Part shown: piece by piece, positions 5,932 to 6,561 of the stretch | Layout of the letters: each line of letters begins with the position of its first letter | Numbering within the stretch: the stretch's first letter is position 1 | Translations under genes and position numbers: made by a program | Notes under the pieces: model-generated | Databases searched by the model: none | Told to the model about the DNA's origin: nothing | What the model saw: the letters and a program-made list of their open reading frames with translations, nothing else | Source of the DNA: Saprospiraceae bacterium | GTDB lineage: Bacteria > Bacteroidota > Bacteroidia > Chitinophagales > Saprospiraceae | DNA: 6,561 nt | Direction of reading: 5' to 3' | Assembly (NCBI GenBank): GCA_020436865.1 | Contig: JAGQXA010000063.1 | Location: forward strand, 1-6,561

Positions 5932-6561
5932 CTACACCCGTTCTTCCAGGAATCTTAAGAGGTCCTCCACATACTGCCGATGGTTGGCCAGGCGGGGCAC
6001 TTTGTGTTGCCCTCCGTATTTGCCCTTCGATCTCAACCATCGATGAAAGGTGCCTGCCGGCACCGCTTGTACGGTCAGTCTTTTCAGAGCCATGTTCTTG
6101 TACCGCTTGGCTTCGTAGTCGGAATTGATCTTCTGCAAATTGGCATCGAGGCGGTCGACGAACAAACTCAGATCGGCAGGCGGTCTTTCGAACTCGATCA
6201 GCCATTGGTGGCCCCCCTTGCCGCCATCCTGAAAATAGACCGGCGCCACGGTATACTCCGTTACCAGGGTATCTAGCTCGGCACAGGTCTGTGCGATGGC
6301 ACGGTCGGTATTGTCCACCATGACTTCTTCGCCGAAGGCATTGATGAAGTGCTGGGTTCGACCCGTGACCTTGATCTTGTATGGATCGGTAGAGGTAAAG
6401 GCCACCGTATCGCCGATCTTATAGCGCCACAGACCGGCATTGGTGGAGATCACCAATGCATAATCGCGGCCGGTCTCCACTTCGTCCAGGGTCAGCGAAC
6501 GGGGAAACTCCCGGTCCCATTCTTCTGCCGGCAGAAACTCGAAGTAGACTCCATTGTCGAG
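5932..6561 (-). CDS. GH3 auxin-responsive promoter family protein, C-terminal part (cut by window edge)
   Basis: This belongs to the acyl-adenylate-forming superfamily. Plant GH3 enzymes join acyl acids such as jasmonate or auxin to amino acids; the role of the bacterial relatives is largely unsettled. The visible 209 residues begin in GVYFEFLP and continue with the family core: YALVISTNAGLWRYKIGD (the conserved nucleotide-binding region), TGRTQHFINAFGEEVMVDN (hinge before the C-terminal subdomain), EYTVAPVYF, HQWLIEFERPP, NSDYEAKR and GTFHRWLRSKGKYGGQHKVPRL near the end. The frame is open to the right edge; an in-frame GTG at 6480 lies inside the conserved core and is not the start. Full family members have about 500 residues, so roughly 60 percent is missing. 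Because the N-terminal acyl-binding part is outside the window, the substrate cannot be judged. It is followed by a small helical protein gene 25 nt downstream. Confidence 0.93.
   Translation of the reverse strand, partial: LDNGVYFEFLPAEEWDREFPRSLTLDEVETGRDYALVISTNAGLWRYKIGDTVAFTSTDPYKIKVTGRTQHFINAFGEEVMVDNTDRAIAQTCAELDTLVTEYTVAPVYFQDGGKGGHQWLIEFERPPADLSLFVDRLDANLQKINSDYEAKRYKNMALKRLTVQAVPAGTFHRWLRSKGKYGGQHKVPRLANHRQYVEDLLRFLEERV

Overview
The window looks like a stretch of ordinary, gene-dense chromosome from a moderately GC-rich Bacteroidota bacterium. A Saprospiria/Lewinella-like member is my guess. The reasons are a RecO with no Cys4 zinc finger, a NatB-type permease ending of the Bacteroidota style, a bacterial GH3-family protein, start codons without clear Shine-Dalgarno sequences, and possible promoters with the TTTG / TAnnTTTG spacing of this phylum. 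This is inference from protein style, since no rRNA or phylogenetic marker is present.

Layout from left to right. Positions 1-504 (+) are the C-terminal part of an ABC-2 type permease cut by the left edge. Its stop codon overlaps the stop of convergent comF (501-1202, -), a competence-type phosphoribosyltransferase-like protein. Upstream of comF is an intergenic region with a minus-strand rho-independent terminator, which ends htrA (1391-2536, -), a membrane-anchored periplasmic serine protease with one PDZ domain. A roughly 350 bp divergent intergenic region follows. It carries a probable htrA promoter and a 62 bp long-hairpin palindrome flanked by TA, which resembles a MITE or transposon remnant. 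Next comes an HD-domain protein of unknown substrate (2891-3523, +), almost touching convergent recO (3532-4263, -).

A 382 bp AT-richer divergent spacer with several short inverted repeats separates recO from a secreted protein with two lipocalin-like repeats (4646-5491, +). That gene ends in a textbook terminator. Facing it is a minus-strand pair, likely one operon: the C-terminal half of a GH3 auxin-responsive-promoter family protein (5932-6561, cut by the right edge) followed 25 nt later by a small acidic helical protein (5568-5906).

The genes do not form one pathway. They are a mix of housekeeping functions (DNA repair, envelope protein quality control, DNA-uptake-related) and lineage-specific unknowns in alternating orientation. 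I saw no CRISPR array, tRNA, rRNA, phage gene or intact insertion sequence. I found no convincing new multi-gene system. The best leads are the palindromic element, the GH3 plus small-protein pair and the HD protein.
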